Assembly (NCBI RefSeq): GCF_932294415.1
Contig: NC_065535.1
Coordinates: 82,419,862-82,483,861 of the forward strand
Source: Quercus robur
Lineage: Eukaryota; Streptophyta; Magnoliopsida; Fagales; Fagaceae
DNA: 64,000 nt
Direction: 5' to 3'
Shown here: one piece after another, positions 16,874 to 28,604 of the stretch
Layout of the letters: each line of letters starts with the position of its first letter
How positions within the stretch are numbered: the stretch's first letter is position 1
Notes under the pieces: model-generated
The model's database searches: none
Told to the model about the DNA's origin: nothing
Seen by the model: only the letters and a program-made list of their open reading frames with translations
Program-made: the position numbers and the translations under genes

Positions 16874-17874
16874 ATTTCTCTCTTTCTGACTCTTCTCGTT
16901 TATATGTAAATATTTTTTTTTTCTTCAATTTGCTACTCTGCTAATATGCCCTCTCTCGTGTGCGAAAAGCCTTAAAACTAGAAAAATTCAAATCATGTTG
17001 CTGTGATTTTTGGGGGCGAATCGGGAAGTCCCTATAATCTATATTATTATGTAGGGAGAACGTGTGCGTGTTAGAAGTTGGAACGTGTGCGTATTATAAG
17101 GGATTTGAGTAATGCCGAATATGTCCCCCGCTGTTTCAACTCTCATGTCGTTTTCTTGATTTCGTTTCGTGTGCATTTAGCATGTCTTAACAAACAAACT
17201 CTTTTTTTTTTCTTTTCTTTTTTTTTTTTTAACTATTTAGATTTTTTTTATGGGTACTATTTAGATTTTTTTTGCTATTAATTATGAGTCTCACTGTATT
17301 TTTTGATATTATTCATGGACATCACTGTATTATTTCAACTACCTTTTAGTTTTATTTACAATATTTTCAACAAAAAAATTTCAATTTCAACTAAATAATC
17401 TATTCCCAAATAAAACTAATTTTACAGTTATATGTATTACGTCGACATGTGCATTTTTGGTAATCTAAATCTCACACGGAGGTGTGTTGTCTACTACTAC
17501 TAGATTGATAGATCCTCTAAATTCCTCATAAAAAACAAGAACCTCTAAATCAAAGTCATGGCCGACAATAAACTAACTTTTAATTAAAGCTTTTTTTATT
17601 TTTTTATGATAATGATATTATTTCATTATTTGATTATGAATAATTACATATGCTTACTTACCTTTCTCTCAAAAAAGAAAAAAATATGTGTATATGTCTA
17701 TTTTTTTGAACTTCACCTTTATTATTATCTATTTAGTTAAGAGTTTAGGATTAATAACTAGGACACAAGAGTGGGAAAAATTAAATAATATCACGTAACT
17801 CGTATTAAAATTCAATAATTGAGAGACATGTACGTAAAATAATCATATCAGAATTCCACCACTACTATTAATGG
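16874..17874. other. Promoter side of the kinase gene, then intergenic DNA
   Basis: On the minus strand a TATATAA-like string (ACATATAAACGAG, near 16895-16908) lies about 30 bases before the kinase ATG, so any TATA-driven leader would be very short. Beyond it the DNA is AT-rich with T runs (17202-17230) and no supported feature. Confidence 0.4.
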
Positions 17875-18209
17875 TAGGGGTGTTCGCAGTGCAATTCGGT
17901 GTGGTTGAGTCATTTTAAGTACCGCACCGCAATTTTGCTATCACATGTGCAGTTTGGTGTGGTGTATAAGGTGCGGTTTGGTTAGTTTTTAGATGGTATA
18001 TTTTTCAAAATGTCATGGTCAATTTATAATTTACTATTAATAATCATGACAATATGATAATAAGTTTTTTTTTTTTTTTTTTTTTAAAAGATACACAACC
18101 TGTGTAACAAAAAAAAAAGTAACTAATTGCAATACAATGTAGTTACTTTATTTTGTAGGCAATTTTGGCCAGTTTGGGTGCGGTTTGAGTAGTTTGGTGA
18201 ACACCCCTA
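17875..18209. mobile_element. hAT-like MITE
   Basis: The left end TAGGGGTGTTCGCAG and right end TTTGGTGAACACCCCTA form a terminal inverted repeat. The 8-bp flanks are ATTAATGG (17867-17874) and ATTAAGGG (18210-18217), one mismatch apart. The interior has subterminal CGGT/GGTGTGG motifs (GGTGCGGTTTGG on both sides) and no open frame. The TAGGG(G)TGT end is shared with the hAT-like copies at 25173 and 41050. Confidence 0.82.
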
Positions 18210-18299
18210 ATTAAGGGTGGTAGGGGATGGTTATTTTTGTGCATATGTCTCTTATTTATTGGATTTTAATACGGTTAGGGTGGACACATAAAAATAAAA

Positions 18300-18782
18300 T
18301 TTAAAAAAAAAAAAAAAAAAAAAAGTAGGATTGGAAAGCTCACCCTTTTTCCGTTTGTCCTAAAAGTCTCCTGAGAGGTTTCTAAGAGCTAATACATGAA
18401 AGCTAGGCTAAATCGATCTCACACTGAACTACAATCTACGAAGAAGTAGAGGACCTAATCCATGGCACGTGCGTGCAGAGAGAGAGAGAGAGAAAGCCTC
18501 TAAGGTCATTAATTTTGAATGTTTGACAATGGATTTATTTGTTGTCCTAATAGTTTTTTTATTACACAGTAAGCTTTCATTAAAAAAAAAGTAATAATTA
18601 TTTTAAGAAAATCATATCCTTTATGGTATTTTTTTTTTTTAAATCTATATACTATGAAATTTTTAATTGAAATTAATACAAATTTTATTATAAAAAATTT
18701 AAGAACTGATGTGGTAAAAAATAAAAATAAAATAAAAATTTCTTGGTATCACTTAAATAATATATATATATATTAAATGAAT
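18300..18782. other. Intergenic AT-rich DNA
   Basis: Contains an A run (18302-18324), a short GA microsatellite near 18479-18493 and a TA run near 18760-18772. I see no gene or defined element. Confidence 0.5.
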
Positions 18783-18966
18783 AATGCTACAAACACAAAC
18801 TATTTTACAATATTTTTATAAACTGCCAATGTGGTTTTAACATTTTCCAAATAGTTATTGTAAGTAAAAATATGACGTTAGTAATTGGCTCATATTAGAA
18901 CTAGTAAGAATTTGTCACATCAACAGTTTGTAAGAATGTTGTAAAATAGTTTGTATCCGTAGCATT
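18783..18966. mobile_element. MITE with AATGCTAC ends
   Basis: The left arm (AATGCTACAAACACAAACTA) and the right arm on the other strand (AATGCTACGGATACAAACTA) match over about 45 bases, including TTTTACAA. The total length is about 184 bases. No convincing target duplication is left, so the superfamily is open. Confidence 0.65.
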
Positions 18967-20039
18967 ACTCATATTAAATTATTTTTTGTGATTGATGATA
19001 GCTTAATTTATAAGATATATATACTAAAATTTATAGTATTATTGAATTCAGTCTTCCTAAATTGTAACTTACATCTTACTGAAAAGAAAATTAAAAAAAA
19101 AAAAAAGTCAGTAATTTACATATATTGTTGCACTCAAACGGTCAAACTGAATACAAAAACACAACTGGAAACAATTGAATACAAAAACACAACTTTGAAG
19201 TTTGAATTCAATGAAAGAGTAGGATAACTCATCGTGAATGGCAGTCTTTTACAGTATTTTTTATTTATTATTTTTTTGTGAATCGTCTTGACTCTTGAGT
19301 ATTGCCCCATCCTGCTAACCTTAAACGGTTAAACGCCTAAATTGATTATGAATTTAATAATATGAGATTTTTAACAATTAATGAATAGCTGGAAATTTTC
19401 TCAAAAAAAAAAAAAAATGAATAGCTGGAATGGAACCCCCAAAACTAAATAAATTTCCATTGGATCACGTTACAAAATTCGGCCAATCCAAATCTACACT
19501 TTTCAAACGAGGGCCCTTTACACACGCAACCACAAGTCAGGGGTACGACTTAGCTTGCATACAAGGCCTCCGCATTTGACAAAGTCAAAAATCAGATGAA
19601 CTCATCCATGATGAGAATGCTGCGTGTTAGTGCTTTAATGGTAGGGCACCAAAGAAGAAGAAGAAGAAAACGTTTCCTTGCGTGTTTATAATGTGTTCAA
19701 CGAGAATCTTTTTTTTTTTTTTTTTAATACGAAATTTCAAGAACTATTTAAAAAAAAAAAAAAAATTTATGGGTTTTGTGGGTTAAGAACGGTCACGAGT
19801 ACATAGAGGTTGAGATCCTATTTAACATTTTATTTAAAAAGAGGAAAGTTACGTTGTTACCCACATGTATGATCGAGCTGGCTTAATTACCAACCCGTGG
19901 GCCGTGAGTTGTATTGGAATTAGGATAAAATATAGGGATGAGACAATATTTGAATTCAAATAAAATACAACAGTTGTAACCAAATCCTTAATTTGCAAAC
20001 AACCGTATCACCACTTATTAGTTTCTCTGTCGCTAGTGA
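18967..20039. other. Intergenic DNA before the LINE
   Basis: There is a tandem dodecamer-scale repeat near 19150-19193 (GAATACAAAAACACAACT twice) and several A or T runs. No coding exon is supported. The LINE's 5' untranslated region probably begins within the last 150-200 bases, where composition becomes less AT-rich. Confidence 0.5.
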
Positions 20040-20174
20040 AAGTTCCTCTCAGAGCTTCTCCTAGGCTATAGAATTCTCTGTCCCTACTTGTAGGTGCTTG
20101 AGTCCCTTAGGATAACAAGTTTATCCTTAAGGTTTGTGGTTATTTTCTTTCGGGGTTGGGGAAACACAGTAGTC

Positions 20175-21527
20175 ATGGATGAACTAGCAAACCATTGCAA
20201 ATGTTTATCACTTTCGGACAGAGAAGGGCCTACCTTCGATCTGGAGGAAGAGATGGCCACACCAGAATTTATCATTGCAGCAAAATTCTTCACAAGAAGA
20301 GCGCTGAATATGGATGCTATAGCCTCGACTTTTCAACCTTTGTGGAGATCAAAAAATGGTTTCAAAGTCAAGAATATGGGGAATCACATAGTCCTTTTTA
20401 TTTTTGACAACAAGCGTGAAGTTGAAACTATTATTGAGAACAAGCCTTGGAGCTTTGACAAACACCTTATGGTGTTGCAACGCTATGATAAGGATACGCC
20501 AGTTGAAGAGTTAAAGTTCAATTACACTTCATTTTGGGTACAAGTACACGACATTCCAGTTAGATTTATGAATCAAAAGGTGGCCGTGGGGATTTGTAGC
20601 TAGGTTGGTACGGTCATCAAGAAGCCTGAAGCTGAAGGGGAGGGTGGAAGTTTTATGAGGGTTTGGGTTAGAGTGGATATTACTATTCCTTTGAGCCGAG
20701 GAAGAATGGTGTCATTGGGGCAAGGCAAGGAAATTTGGGTATCTTTCAAGTATAAGTGCCTACCAAATATTTGTTACTAGTGCAGATATCTCAACCATGA
20801 CGATAGAGATTATGAGACCTGGTTGGAGAGTGAAAGGTCACTTAAAGCTGAAGACCAGCAGTTCGGCTCTTGGTTATGAGCTGCACTTACAAGCCGGACT
20901 AGGAAAAACCTGGTTACTGTTCCAGGTTTGTTCAAGAAAACAAATGGAGTTTCCTCCACTCCTCGGAATCCAACCAATCCAAGGAAACCTCAAGCTCAGT
21001 CCACGGTGGTTCAGCTACCACAGGAAAGTTTGGCTGACGTGGAACTAACTCAGACCAAGAATTCAATGTCTCATTTAAGGGGAACGGTTACAAAGAGACA
21101 CATTTATTCCCCACCCGTTGCTGAACAACTACACGTTCAGGCAGAGCCATTGGGTAATGAGGAGTTTAAATTGAAGAATAACTCTCCAATTAATGAGGCA
21201 AGGAATGAATTTTCCTCCTTTTGCAGCCTGGATTCAGTGCATAATAATGAGTCGGATTTAGTGCAACAAGATCCTTTCCTATCCACACTTGTCGAGATTG
21301 GTGAGGATTTTTCCAAATTAAATGCCCGGTCAGCTCCTAATAATGAGGATACAAGGATACATAATTTAAGCCATGCAATTAATGAGGAATTAGAGGCGAC
21401 TAGGGTTTGCCATGCACAAGGGTCTGAAATTCAGGCTATAGCCCAATCACATGTAACTGGGAAACAAGAAAAAAACCCACGCAGCAACAAGGGACCTGGA
21501 AATGTGTACCTAATCAAGTTGTACTGA
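20175..21527 (+). pseudogene. LINE ORF1 (DUF4283-type protein with broken zinc knuckle)
   Basis: From ATG 20175 the frame reads a DUF4283-like domain (FIIAAKFFTRRALNMDAIAS, then NHIVLFIFDNKREVETII, KPWSFDKHLMVLQRYD, FWVQVHDIPVRFMN). TAG at 20601 ends the frame where a Gln would be expected (VGICS-stop-VG). The following frame contains a zinc knuckle (YKCLPNICY, then CRYLNHDDRDYE) where stops and a Cys-to-Tyr change spoil the CCHC pattern. The low-complexity C-terminal part continues in another frame (20928-21527). It would have packaged LINE RNA. It is now a pseudogene. Confidence 0.8.
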
Positions 21528-21693
21528 AAAACAAAAACAATATTAACGGCAAGGAAGTTTCAGTGTTACAAACAAAAAGATCTCATGAGCAACTATCCAA
21601 TCTCAATGGTTTACCAAGTAAAAAACGCATGGTTTCCTTTAAGATTAACTCTTCTACAAAGGCGGAGGCTGATGATCAGCCCCGCCAATCACA

Positions 21694-24600
21694 ATGATTC
21701 TCTTAGTGTGGAATTGTCGTGGGCTTGGGAACCCATGTACAGTGAGAGAGCTTGGGGATTACATTCGGGCAAAAGATTCTACTGTCGTGTTTTTAGCCGA
21801 GACATGGGCAGATGATGCAAGGCTAGATCAAGTGTTACATAATTTTGATTTCAGAAATAAGTGGTCAGTTGAGAGTGGAAATAGAGGTGGTGGTTTGGTT
21901 TTTTTGTGGAAGGAAGAGATCAGAATCACAGGGGAGGATTCATTGAAATATTGTATTGATGTACTTGTCGAGAAAAATACATCACAGGAATGGCGATTCA
22001 CAGGCTTCTATGGGGAACCGGTGACAACAAGACGACTTGAAGCATGGTCAAAACTTCAAACCCTCAATGATAAACCACACAACCCTTGGCTGTGTGTGGG
22101 GGATTTCAATGAAATCACCAGACAGGAGGAAAAGGTGGGTGGAGCTATTCGTGCCCATGGTCAGATGCAAGCATTTAGGAATGTTATTGACGAATGTGGT
22201 TTTATGGATTTGGGGTACATTGGACCGAATTTCACATGGAGTAAACATTATACAGAAGGACATTCAATATGGGAGAGACTTGATCGTGGACTAGCTACCA
22301 ACCAATGGTTCATGAAGTTTCCTGGCACTCGGGTATTCCATCTACCTTGCCTTTCCTCAGATCATTGCCTTTTGTTCATCAATCCTACAGGTATTGAAAT
22401 TCCATCATATAAAAAGCCATTTAGATTCGAGGAAATGTGGCTTTCAGATAGTAGGTGTGGTGAGGTTGTTGAAGCTGCTTGGAGGTCGTGTATAGCAAGG
22501 GATTCAGATAGTGAAATCATTGGAAAAATTGACAAGTGCGGTAAAGACTTATCTTGGTGGAATTATAATGTGTTTGGCAATGTCCGGAGGGAATTAAAGA
22601 AGAAGCGAGAATTGCTTATTGAAGAAAAAGCCGTGGCTGTAAGAACAGGTAGCAATTTGCGGATTAAAGCTTTGAAAGAGGAGATTAATATATTGATGGA
22701 CCGAGAAGCTAGGATGTGGAATCAACGCTCCCGTATTCTTTGGCTGAAAAATGGAGATGGTAATACAAAATTTTTCCATACCCGAGCCTCTCATCGATTT
22801 AGGAAAAATGTTATCTTGGGAATTAACGATTCACATGGGAGTTGGAAGGTAGAGCCGAATGAGATAGGAGGGGTCCTCATCAACTTCTATCAAGAACTTT
22901 TCACAACCTCTAATCCGCCACTACACTAAGAGGTCCTGGATCAAATTCCACAACTTGTCTCGGATGATATGAATCAAGAATTAATATGCAAGTTTGAGGA
23001 ATGGGAAGTAGTACAAGCTTTGAAATAGATGGCTCCTATGAAGGCTCCTGGTCCGGATGGAATGCCCCCTTTGTTCTTCCAACATTTCTGGCCTTTGATT
23101 GAAGGGGATGTGACTCATTCAGTGTTATCATGGCTAAACTCAGGTACTCTCCCACCCCCAGTAAATCATACCTTTATCACTCTTATCCCAAAAAAAAAAA
23201 AAAAAAAAAAATCCTAGTTGTGTGTCAGATTATTGTCCCATTAGTCTATGCAATGTTCTTTATAAAATATTTTCTAAAGTCCTTGCTAATAGGCTTAAAA
23301 AATTCCTCAATAATATCATTACTGAACACCAATCAGCTTTTGCTAAAGGACGCCTCATTTCTGATAATATTCTCATTGCCTTTGAAACTTTGCATACCAT
23401 GAAACATTATAATTCTGGTTCAAATGGGTTTATGGCTTTGAAGCTTGATATGAGTAAAGCATACGATAGGGTTGAATGGGTGTTTTTGGAAAAGGTGATG
23501 AGAAAAATGGGGTTTTATGAACAATGGATAGGTCTTATCATGGTGTGTGTCAAAACTGTAACCTATTCCATACTTGTGAATGGCGAACTGAAAGGGTTGA
23601 TTCATCCCTCAAGGGTCTTAGACAAGGTGACCCCCTTTCCCCATTCCTGTTCCTCTTGTGTACTGAGGGCCTACATGGCCTCATAAAAAGGGCAGCCAAC
23701 AATGGAGATATCACTGGATTTAGGCTGTGCAAACAAGGGCCTAAACTAACCCATTTGTTTTTTGCAGATGATAGCCTTCTGTTTTGTAGGGCCAATTTCA
23801 CAAAATGTAGTAAAGTGATGGACTTGCTATCAATGTATGAAGATGTCTCAGGCCAGAAAATTAACAAAGACAAAGCGGCCTTATTCTTCAGCAAGTCAGT
23901 TACTGAAGCCAACAAGCAAATCATTAAGGGATTCTTGGAGTTTGTGAAGTTCGACACTATGAAAAATACTTGGGGCTGCCTTCCTTGACCGAGAAAGGAA
24001 AAAAAGCGAGTTTCAACTATATCAAAGAGAGAGTATGGAGAAAATTGCAAGGATGGGAAGGAAAACTCCTTTCCCAAGCCGGAAGAAAGGTTCTTATTAA
24101 AGCAGTCATCCAAGCCATCCCAACCTATGCAATGGGTTTGTGCAATGAAATTGAGGTGATGATAAGAAAATTTTGGTGGGGACAAAGGGGAGAAAAAAGA
24201 AAAATTCATTGGTTAAAATGGAGTGAAATGACGAAATCCAAATATGAGGGTGGTATGGGTTTCCATGACCTAGCTTTACACAATGACTCTCTCTTGGCTA
24301 AACAAGCATGACGCTTATTGCAAGATCAAGGCTCTCTATTCTACAAGATCTTCAAACCCCGGTTCTTTCCAAATTGTACAATAATGGAAGCAATGGAGTC
24401 TAGCCCTGGTTCATATGCTTGGAAGAGCATTTTACATGGTCGAGATGTGATCAAACGTGGAGCTTGTTGGAGAATTGGCAATGGGAAGGATGTCCAGATT
24501 TGGCAACACACATGGTTGCCACGCAAACATCCTACCCGTGTCCAATCTCCAATGCTAGAGGGCTTGGAGGAGACCACAGTGAATGTGTTGATAAATGAGG

Positions 24601-25135
24601 ATAGCCGAACATGGAATGAGCAATTGATAGATGGGCTTTTTGTTCCAGAGGAAGTTGAACTTGTGAAGAGAATCCCTTTGTTGAGACACCCAGTGAATGA
24701 CAAGCTGTTCTGGCCGTGGACACAAAGCGAAACTTATTCATGTAAATCGGGCTGCCGATTTCTGAAGATGGAGGAAGAAGTGGAAGGGATGAAGGCAGTA
24801 CAAAACGGAGAGAAGGAGTTTTGGCAAAGTATTTGGGGTTTGCGAGTTCCTAACAAAGTGAAGAACTTCTTGTGGCGTGCTTGTCGAGAGGCCATTCCCA
24901 CTAAAGCCAACCTGAAGCGGAGACATATTACGGAAAATGATCGATGCGAACGGTGCAGAAATGCAAAGGAAACAGCGCTTCATGCGTTGTGGACATGCAG
25001 CGAGCTCGACTTGGTATGGACAAATACTAAGTGGAATTCTCAACAAACTTCAGGTGTGGAAACCCCGGAAACAGGGAGCTCTTTGTGATGGTCACATGGG
25101 GAATTTGGCACTAGCAAAACCAAGTTCAAAACAAG
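21694..25135 (+). pseudogene. LINE ORF2 (endonuclease, reverse transcriptase, zf-RVT)
   Basis: The endonuclease (21694-22929) begins MILLVWNCRGLGNP and includes FLAETWADD, GDFNEI, the GFMDLGYIGPNFTW block and LSSDHCLLF, all family landmarks. TAA at 22927 interrupts it, and TAG follows near 23026. The reverse transcriptase follows: APGPDGMPPLFFQ, SDYCPISLCNVLYK, HQSAFAKGRLISDN, KLDMSKAYDRVEW, LRQGDPLSPFLF and the catalytic FADDSLLF. Its frame shifts at an A run near 23190, near 23615 and near 23970, and TGA at 24309 replaces an expected Trp. The zf-RVT region (to about 25070) shows FWQSIWGLRVPNKVKNFLWR and CERCRNAKETALHALWTC. Confidence 0.88.
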
Positions 25136-25172
25136 AAAGCTTGCTGCACTTTGGATCAGCTTACGTTGCAGC

Positions 25173-25746
25173 TAGGGTTGTCCACGGGTTAGGTCAGGTC
25201 GGTTTTGGACCCAACCCGGACCCGACCCGCCGGCGTCGGGTGGAAGGCGGAGGGACTCGAAACCGACCACCGGCGTCACTCGGTCGAGTCGGTTTTCAGT
25301 TCGGGTGGCGTTCGGATCGGTTCGGTCGGTGTTGAGAGTCGCTGGATCCTGCAAACGTCGCCAGAATCTTCAAAAAATTCGTCGGAATCTGCAAAAATCC
25401 AGTAGATCTGCACCAAAAATCGCCGAAATCAACCTGGATCTCCTCGAATCTCGCCGGATCTCACCAAATATGGTCGAGATCTTGCTTGAATCTCCTCAAA
25501 TGTCGCCGGATCTCACCAAATCTCGCTTGAATGTCGCCGGATATTTCCAGATTTGTATATAACGTCGGTCGGGTCGGGTGGCTCGGGTTTTGGAGAAGAA
25601 AACCCGCCACTCGACCCGCCGGCGTCGGGTCTTGGGGTCAGAAATCCGTCACCGACCGTCGGAGTGGTCGATTCGGACGGTTGCCGGTTCGGGTTCGGGC
25701 AGGTTGGTCGGGTTGGTCGGATTTCGGGTTGGATTGGACACCCCTA
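25173..25746. mobile_element. hAT-like MITE inserted in the LINE, CpG-rich core
   Basis: The ends TAGGGTTGTCCA and TGGACACCCCTA are inverted repeats, and the flanks carry a perfect 8-bp duplication GTTGCAGC (25165-25172 and 25747-25754). The element is strikingly GC- and CpG-rich compared with its surroundings. Near each end it has CCCGCCGGCGTCGGGT in the same orientation, like subterminal transposase-binding repeats. The centre holds short iterations of CGCCGGATCTCACC. Open frames inside it are not protein-like. Confidence 0.9.
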
Positions 25747-26100
25747 GTTGCAGCATAAGAGAGATTTATATTGACCTTTTATGAATCTCATGCATACAAA
25801 GTTTTGTTTCAACAAAAAAACAAGATGTTAGGAGCTTTTTCTTTCCATAAAGAGAGAAGAGCACTAGTTGTGTAGGATTCTCAAACCCTTGATAGTTCCA
25901 ACACAACAACCTCATTTTAGGAAGCTGCTTAGCAGCCTCACCAAGAGAAACTTTGGATTTTGAATGACTATGAGTTTTGGAGAATCAATTGACTAAATAA
26001 TGGATAAAAAGAGTAAGATTTGGAATATTAATTTGAGAAGGCTTAATGGTAAAATATCATTGAAGTGATGAAAAATGACATCTACACCAATTGTTGTTGT

Positions 26101-26191
26101 TGTTTTTTTTTTTTTTTTAGGTGGGGATCGAACTCTAAATATCTTATTTGGCGATAATAGATTTTATCAATTGAGTTAACTTGATCCCAAC
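26101..26191 (-). repeat. tRNA-derived SINE fragment
   Basis: On the minus strand it reads GTTAACTCAATTGATAAAAT (box A-like), then about 30 bases later GAGTTCGATCCCC (a good box B), then an A tail of about 17 and a CAACAACAA run. That order is the signature of a tRNA-derived SINE. No target duplication is certain. Confidence 0.6.
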
Positions 26192-27046
26192 TGTCACCAT
26201 TAGTTAAGTGAAGAAAAATGTCCTCTTCTTAGAGAAAAAGTATATGAAGAATATGTTGTCATATGCTATGCACAACATATTAATAATACATTGTTTCTAA
26301 AATAATATTTAGGGTCAATTATATATTTTGGCCTCCCAAAATTTTGAATTTTTTAAAAATATATATAATTATTTTAATGTTTTCAAAATTAGACTATAAA
26401 AATAAGAATTTGCCCCCCAAATATTTGAATTAGTCCAATGATGCTCTTAAAAAAAATAATTGGTCTAATAGATATAGAGATATATTTTTATTTTTCACAA
26501 TTTTATTTTTTATTGTAAAATGTGCTCTTATATCTGTTAAATATTTGATAAAATTTGACATCAAAAAATGTTTAAATCTATCTTTTTTAACATGTTATGT
26601 GGCGATTAACAAGTCATTGACTTATTAAAAAAATCTTATCACTAAAACTGCACATAAATGTGTCTTTAGTTGCCACATAATAGGTTAGAGTAAGATATGT
26701 TCAAATATGTTTGAAGCCTAACTTATTCATTCAAGTTTTGGATCATCATGTTTTGGATCATCCATGTTTTTGAAAATTTCATTAGTTCAATTGAAAGGTT
26801 TTTTACTTACTTTAGTATAAAATTTGATAATTTGTATTTAAAATGAAACTTTTTAAGAATTTCACTATGAAAATAGAAAAAATGAATTTTATTTTATAAA
26901 AGATTTCCATCAAACATATTTTTGAATGAAAATACTAAGTTTTTTTTTTTTTTTTTTTTTTTTATTGGGTGTGTGTATATATATAACTTATCGAATAAAA
27001 AAGTTGATGTGTTATATATTCACTTGAAGATGTTATTATAAGTGGT

Positions 27047-27695
27047 GAAAATCCTTGAGTCCCACATTGGAAATAATAGAAAATATAAGTTTTGGGCTGG
27101 ATATTGGGTTGGGGCTTTAGGCATGTGTGTGGATTAAGTCCACTTATCCAATTAATAATAAAATTTTATTATTTTATTATTGAGTCAGTGTCTGTGCACA
27201 ATAGTTATCTCTGAAATAGTGTTTCAGGTTTAAGTTACGTATAGTTTCATTGTCATTCATTCATGAAAAAGAACTTTTCAGAGAAAACTCTCCCAGCGAG
27301 AAATTTTTGGTTCATTAATTTTTTGTGTCAAAGAGAGAGAAAGAGGCATTGAGTAGTTCGTAAAGCACGACTCTTCGTGCTTCATCTTCATGCTGTTTGA
27401 TCATTTTATCTTGGGAGGCAGACGTCTAAGAGTCTCAAAGCACCACAGTGAATGTGTGAGGGGCGAAATCTGCTTTAAGGAGATTGTGTAAAACACAAGA
27501 CTTGATCTCAATTGTTCATCCTTTCAAGCATCTGGTCTGTGAGTCTTCAATTATTTGCAGATTTCTTATTATTTATATTCAGTATTTGTTTATTACTTTT
27601 GCCTATTATATCTATTTTGTGTTATTGTTTAATTTTAGATACGTGTTTTGTTCCTTTTACTTTATCACATCAGTAAATTGTTGAAATAAGTCCAA
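27047..27695 (+). mobile_element. LTR-like fossil fragment
   Basis: The block starts TGGTGAAAATCCTTGAGTCC and includes GTCCCACATTGG, a string common near the start of plant LTRs. It ends near CCAACA and holds a hairpin (AGCACGACTCTTCGTGCT). No partner LTR, primer site or gene is visible. The family is uncertain (Copia-like by resemblance only) and the ends are approximate. Confidence 0.35.
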
Positions 27696-28604
27696 CATAT
27701 ATGTGTGTATATATAATAAAAAAATGTGTGTATATATATATATATGCATGTGAAAATTGTCTTCATAAATATATTAATGTCACAACTTGTCCCAAACAAA
27801 AATTCTTGCTATTTATGCTTTTATGCAAAAAATCTGAGCCCAAATCTCTGTGGTATTTAGTAATCTCAGCCCAAACGTACTGTTTTTTCGATAAGCTCAG
27901 CCCAAACGTACTGATATTTTTTTTCACTTTTTTGTTTAGTTTGTTTTGTTTTGTTTTTTTTGGGTTGAAATGGGCGAAGAATTTTTTTTAAAATGTAATA
28001 TGACGTGGCAGGGAAATAATATTTTATTAAGCCGTTGGCCACGTCAGCTTATTATTGGAACTAAATTGACCCAGGTTAGGGGTGTTTAACAGGGATTAAA
28101 TTCAAATAATTAATTATCCCTAACATTTTAATTTTTAATTTTTTACAACCCTTTAATTCTTTTGCCCCTTAATTCCTCTTCTTCAGCCGGTTACTCTCTC
28201 TCCGGTAGCCACACAACCACCAATAACTCAGGTTGGTAAGAACCACCGTCTAGTAGATGAAGCTCTGCTCTCAGTCTCACCTTCAGAGGCGGTCCAAGCT
28301 TTGAAGAAACCTTTGGATTTTGGTACTCTCAATTTTTTCAATCTTTTTATTAAATTCAAACCTTTTATTTTTCTAGCGATGGTTAATCAATTGTACTGAT
28401 AACGTTCATTATTGGTAACCTCTTTAATACAATCTTTAAAATACTTCTGTAGCTGTGGAAATGCTGCAACTGTTGTAGTTCCCTCCAACTGTTTGCAAAA
28501 ATGCCTCTTCTAGTTCTAGTTGGTCTTTTTTATTTTTGGTTTGTTTTTCCATAGACAAAGCCCTCTTTGCTAAGTTCAACACATAAACACAGAGAGAGGA
28601 AAAG

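Larger units (their letters stand above)
20040..25790 (+). mobile_element. L1-type LINE, near full length but eroded
   Basis: A non-LTR retrotransposon with two reading frames in the plant L1 order: an ORF1 nucleic-acid-binding protein, then ORF2 with endonuclease, reverse transcriptase and a C-terminal zinc-binding (zf-RVT) domain. A recognisable RNase H domain is missing, and no poly(A) end or target duplication could be fixed, so both boundaries are approximate. A hAT-like MITE (25173-25746) is inserted near the 3' end: LINE-like sequence reads LRCS up to one target duplication and resumes as IREIY after the other. Several stops and frame changes in both ORFs show it cannot move by itself. 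Confidence 0.85.
25800..28604. other. Intergenic DNA between the LINE and the Sel1-like gene
   Basis: A SINE fragment (26101-26191) and an LTR-like block (27047-27695) are listed separately. Elsewhere the DNA is AT-rich with a T run at 26939-26963. Near 27840-27920 a short duplication of CAGCCCAAACGTACTG occurs. The last 400 bases (28190-28604) are less AT-rich and probably hold the promoter and leader of the Sel1-like gene, with an ACAGAGAGAGG string just before its ATG. Confidence 0.5.

Noticed and set aside
25172-25784. Overlapping Arg/Gly-rich open frames at 25.2-25.8 kb
   Set aside because: They run through a CpG-rich hAT MITE and across its ends; no protein family similarity.
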